Positions 4,211-6,331 of a DNA stretch of 6,331 nt are shown piece after piece. Location of the stretch: contig CAJUCK010000093.1 in the NCBI GenBank assembly GCA_910585395.1, positions 1-6,331 of the forward strand, written 5' to 3'. Under the pieces are notes generated by a model that saw only the letters and a list, made by a program, of their open reading frames with translations, was not told where the DNA came from and ran no database searches. The translations under genes and the position numbers were made by a program. The DNA is from an uncultured Lachnospiraceae bacterium. GTDB lineage: Bacteria > Bacillota > Clostridia > Lachnospirales > Lachnospiraceae. Numbering within the stretch: position 1 is the stretch's first letter; every line of letters begins with the position of its first letter.

Positions 4211-6331
4211 ATGCAGAGAAAAAGAAGTCTATTTAGTATGATGATGGCAGTGATTGTTTTTTTTACTTCGCTTGCTTTTCCCTCAGCAGAGGCAAAGGCA
4301 GAGAGTCCCTGGGATACTGTGGATGCTGCGGAATGGATGGCTAATATAGATGGGAATCTAAAGATTACCCAGATCAATATGCCAGGAACACATGACAGCG
4401 GCACGCAGAAGGTAACTCTTGCTACTTATTCACAATGTCAGGATAAGAGCATTGAAGAACAGTTAAATTTGGGGGTCCGCTTTCTCGATATCCGCCTGGA
4501 GGCTGAAAGCAGCGGCAAATTATACCTTGTTCATGGAACTACTGACTGCCAGTCAAATTCTGGCGGGAAGCTGTATTTGGAAGAAGTGCTGACGAACTGC
4601 TACAATTTTTTAAATGAACATCCTACAGAAACGATTGTAATGAGTATGAAAAAGGATGATGGAGATGCTGCGGATGCTGAGATTCAGCGTTATATTCATG
4701 AAAACTATATTGATAAAAACCCAGAATGCTGGTATCTGCAGAATGGTAAGCCCGTGTTGAATGATGCGCGAGGCAAAATTGTATTGGCAAGACGTTATAA
4801 AAATGAAAATAATTATGGAGATCCTAAATGTGGATTAAATTTTCTCTGGGGAGACCAAGGGGGAAACACAGTGGCGGAGACTCCTTGGGTGAAGGTTGCA
4901 GTGACTGGTCTGACTGGTATGTGGGTTCAAGACCGGTACGAATATTCTACGACAGATAAATGGACTGCCATACAAAAAGGTCTGGATACACCTCCAGGTG
5001 AAACGAATCGTGCCAATGAATACTTTTTAAACTTTCTGAGTGTTGCTGGAAAAAGCGGTCTGCTTCCGCTGTCTCCGGCAAAAACGGCGAAGGAAATTAA
5101 TGAAAAATTTCAGAATTATGAACTGACTCAGGGAAAATCCTATGGCTGGCTTATCCTGGATTTTGTTACGACCGATTTGGCAAAGAAAGTAATTGCAAGC
5201 AATAATTATATAGAAATACCTGAGAAAATCCAGATTGTAAAGACAAAAGAAGCTTTGAATCTTCCAGAAGTTATTGCATCCGATTTGAAACTTCCTCTGA
5301 CAGGAGAAGAGGCAGGAGCAGGAGAAGGAACTGCCATTGCCTGGAGCTGCGATGATAATTCTGAAATTGTCAAGACATATGGGTCAGAATACTGGGTAGT
5401 ACGTCCCTCAGCACAAGAACAGGATGTCTCTGTTACTCTAAAGGCAGTGATATCTTTTGGAAGATATTCAGATGAAAAATTATTTCCAGTTACCGTAAAG
5501 AAATCAAATGGAGTAAGTTTAGGAGAATTAAATGCTCAGATAAGTACGGCTGAGAAAACATACCGTGATGTGCTGCCTTCTGATCTTTATTCTCAGGATT
5601 CTCTGGAAAATCTGGCAGATGCCATTAAAGCGGCAGAAGAACTTGTGAGACTGGAAAGTGAGGGAGAAGCTGTTACGAATGTTCAGGTAGAAGAGGCGTT
5701 AGAAGCGTTACGTCAGACCTGCGATGGCCTTGCTTTGAAATCTCTGCAGGAACTGCAGGAGAACCTGCTGGGCTGGTATCCATTAGACAAAGACAGCAGG
5801 GATGCTACTGTAAATAAGAACGATGGAACGGCAAAAGGTGTTGCTTTCAGCAGACAGAATGGAGCAGTGTTTACAGGAAACGGCAAGCTTGAGAGTTATA
5901 TTTCACTTCCAACCAAGATGTTTGATGGAAAAGATCAGCTGACCATTTCTTTTTGGACAAAAGATGAGGGAACCGAAGCAAAAAGAAATCAGGCGGTATT
6001 TGGTTTTGGCTCTGGAACAGAACCAGATGCAGACGGCACAGCCAATGTGTTTAAATATGTATTGATAAATCCCAGTAATAATAATTATCTGAAAGCAGTG
6101 GTAACAAACAATACCTGGCGGAATGAATTGGGATTTAAGGAAACAGAAGCCAGTTTTCCCAAAAATACATGGGCACATATTACTTGTGTATTTGACGGGA
6201 CAAATTTCACCTTGTATAAAGATGGCAGACTTGTAGGAAGCAAGGACACGGGCATAAAACTGACAGATTTTGGAGTGAACAGAGTTGCCTATATTGGCAA
6301 TTCGATCTGGGGGAATAACGATAAAGATTAC
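4211..6331 (+). CDS. Secreted PI-PLC with Ig-like, FIVAR-like and LamG domains (3' partial)
   Basis: The frame stays open for 707 residues to the window end. Start ATG 4211 follows AGGAGG (4196-4201) by 9 bases. Residues 1-30 are a signal peptide (MQRKRS, hydrophobic core, AKA|ES cleavage). Residues ~42-325 are a bacterial phosphatidylinositol-specific phospholipase C barrel, which cleaves phosphatidylinositol or GPI anchors to a cyclic inositol phosphate and diacylglycerol. By analogy with the Bacillus enzyme, the catalytic residues are H61 and D62 in MPGTHDSGT, D93 and R95 in RFLDIRL, H108 in LVHGT and D317 in LILDF, all present. Residues ~338-432 resemble an atrophied bacterial Ig domain (IAWSCDDNSEIV, VSVTLKAVISFG). 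Residues ~437-512 resemble a FIVAR helical module. Residues ~519-707 are a LamG/concanavalin-like domain (TISFWTKDEG, TWAHITCVFDG, TLYKDGRLVG), cut at the edge. It probably acts outside the cell, with the later domains binding carbohydrate or surface; any anchor would lie beyond the window. Confidence 0.93.
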   Translation, partial: MQRKRSLFSMMMAVIVFFTSLAFPSAEAKAESPWDTVDAAEWMANIDGNLKITQINMPGTHDSGTQKVTLATYSQCQDKSIEEQLNLGVRFLDIRLEAESSGKLYLVHGTTDCQSNSGGKLYLEEVLTNCYNFLNEHPTETIVMSMKKDDGDAADAEIQRYIHENYIDKNPECWYLQNGKPVLNDARGKIVLARRYKNENNYGDPKCGLNFLWGDQGGNTVAETPWVKVAVTGLTGMWVQDRYEYSTTDKWTAIQKGLDTPPGETNRANEYFLNFLSVAGKSGLLPLSPAKTAKEINEKFQNYELTQGKSYGWLILDFVTTDLAKKVIASNNYIEIPEKIQIVKTKEALNLPEVIASDLKLPLTGEEAGAGEGTAIAWSCDDNSEIVKTYGSEYWVVRPSAQEQDVSVTLKAVISFGRYSDEKLFPVTVKKSNGVSLGELNAQISTAEKTYRDVLPSDLYSQDSLENLADAIKAAEELVRLESEGEAVTNVQVEEALEALRQTCDGLALKSLQELQENLLGWYPLDKDSRDATVNKNDGTAKGVAFSRQNGAVFTGNGKLESYISLPTKMFDGKDQLTISFWTKDEGTEAKRNQAVFGFGSGTEPDADGTANVFKYVLINPSNNNYLKAVVTNNTWRNELGFKETEASFPKNTWAHITCVFDGTNFTLYKDGRLVGSKDTGIKLTDFGVNRVAYIGNSIWGNNDKDY

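Noticed and set aside
4069..4404. Minus-strand 111-codon frame across the spacer and PI-PLC start
   Set aside because: It is antisense to the extended -10 promoter, ribosome binding site and catalytic MPGTHDSGT region of the PI-PLC, with no family resemblance.
5903..6178. Minus-strand 91-codon frame
   Set aside because: It is antisense to the LamG-like domain of the PI-PLC and shows no domain of its own.

Overview
The window looks like chromosomal DNA of a low-GC Gram-positive anaerobe of the Clostridia, most likely a gut Lachnospiraceae. The reasons are AT-rich intergenic DNA, strong AGGAG-type ribosome binding sites, use of TTG and GTG starts, a tRNA without an encoded CCA end, and secreted proteins carrying bacterial Ig-like, FIVAR-like and LamG modules. 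The genus cannot be fixed from the sequence.

Layout. The first ~160 bases are the 3' end of a 23S rRNA gene. No 5S rRNA follows it; the next RNA gene is tRNA-Trp (CCA anticodon, 272-342), preceded by a perfect dyad that overlaps a promoter-like sequence and followed by a probable terminator at 353-391. All recognised protein genes are on the plus strand: (1) 445-1668, a secreted protein with a strongly acidic loop and a BIG2 Ig-like domain, otherwise unrecognised; (2) 1887-3245, an ArsB/NhaD/SLC13-type membrane transporter, probably starting at TTG; (3) 3263-3868, a cytidylate kinase-like protein 17 bases downstream and almost certainly in the same operon, which ends at a strong intrinsic terminator (3886-3931); (4) 4211 to beyond the window end, a large secreted phosphatidylinositol-specific phospholipase C (PI-PLC) followed by an atrophied-Ig-like domain, a FIVAR-like helical module and a LamG-like domain cut by the window edge.

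How the genes fit together. The permease and kinase-like protein form a two-gene transcription unit, so the kinase-like protein may act on the imported solute or on regulation of the transporter; this is inference. The two secreted proteins have their own ribosome binding sites and are separated from the operon by structured or terminator-bearing spacers, so they are probably independent units. The PI-PLC keeps all catalytic residues expected for bacterial enzymes and probably acts outside the cell on phosphatidylinositol or GPI-type substrates. I see no CRISPR array, insertion sequence, phage gene or obvious new defence system. The points most worth a second look are the permease/kinase pair, the structured leader in front of it, and the modular PI-PLC.
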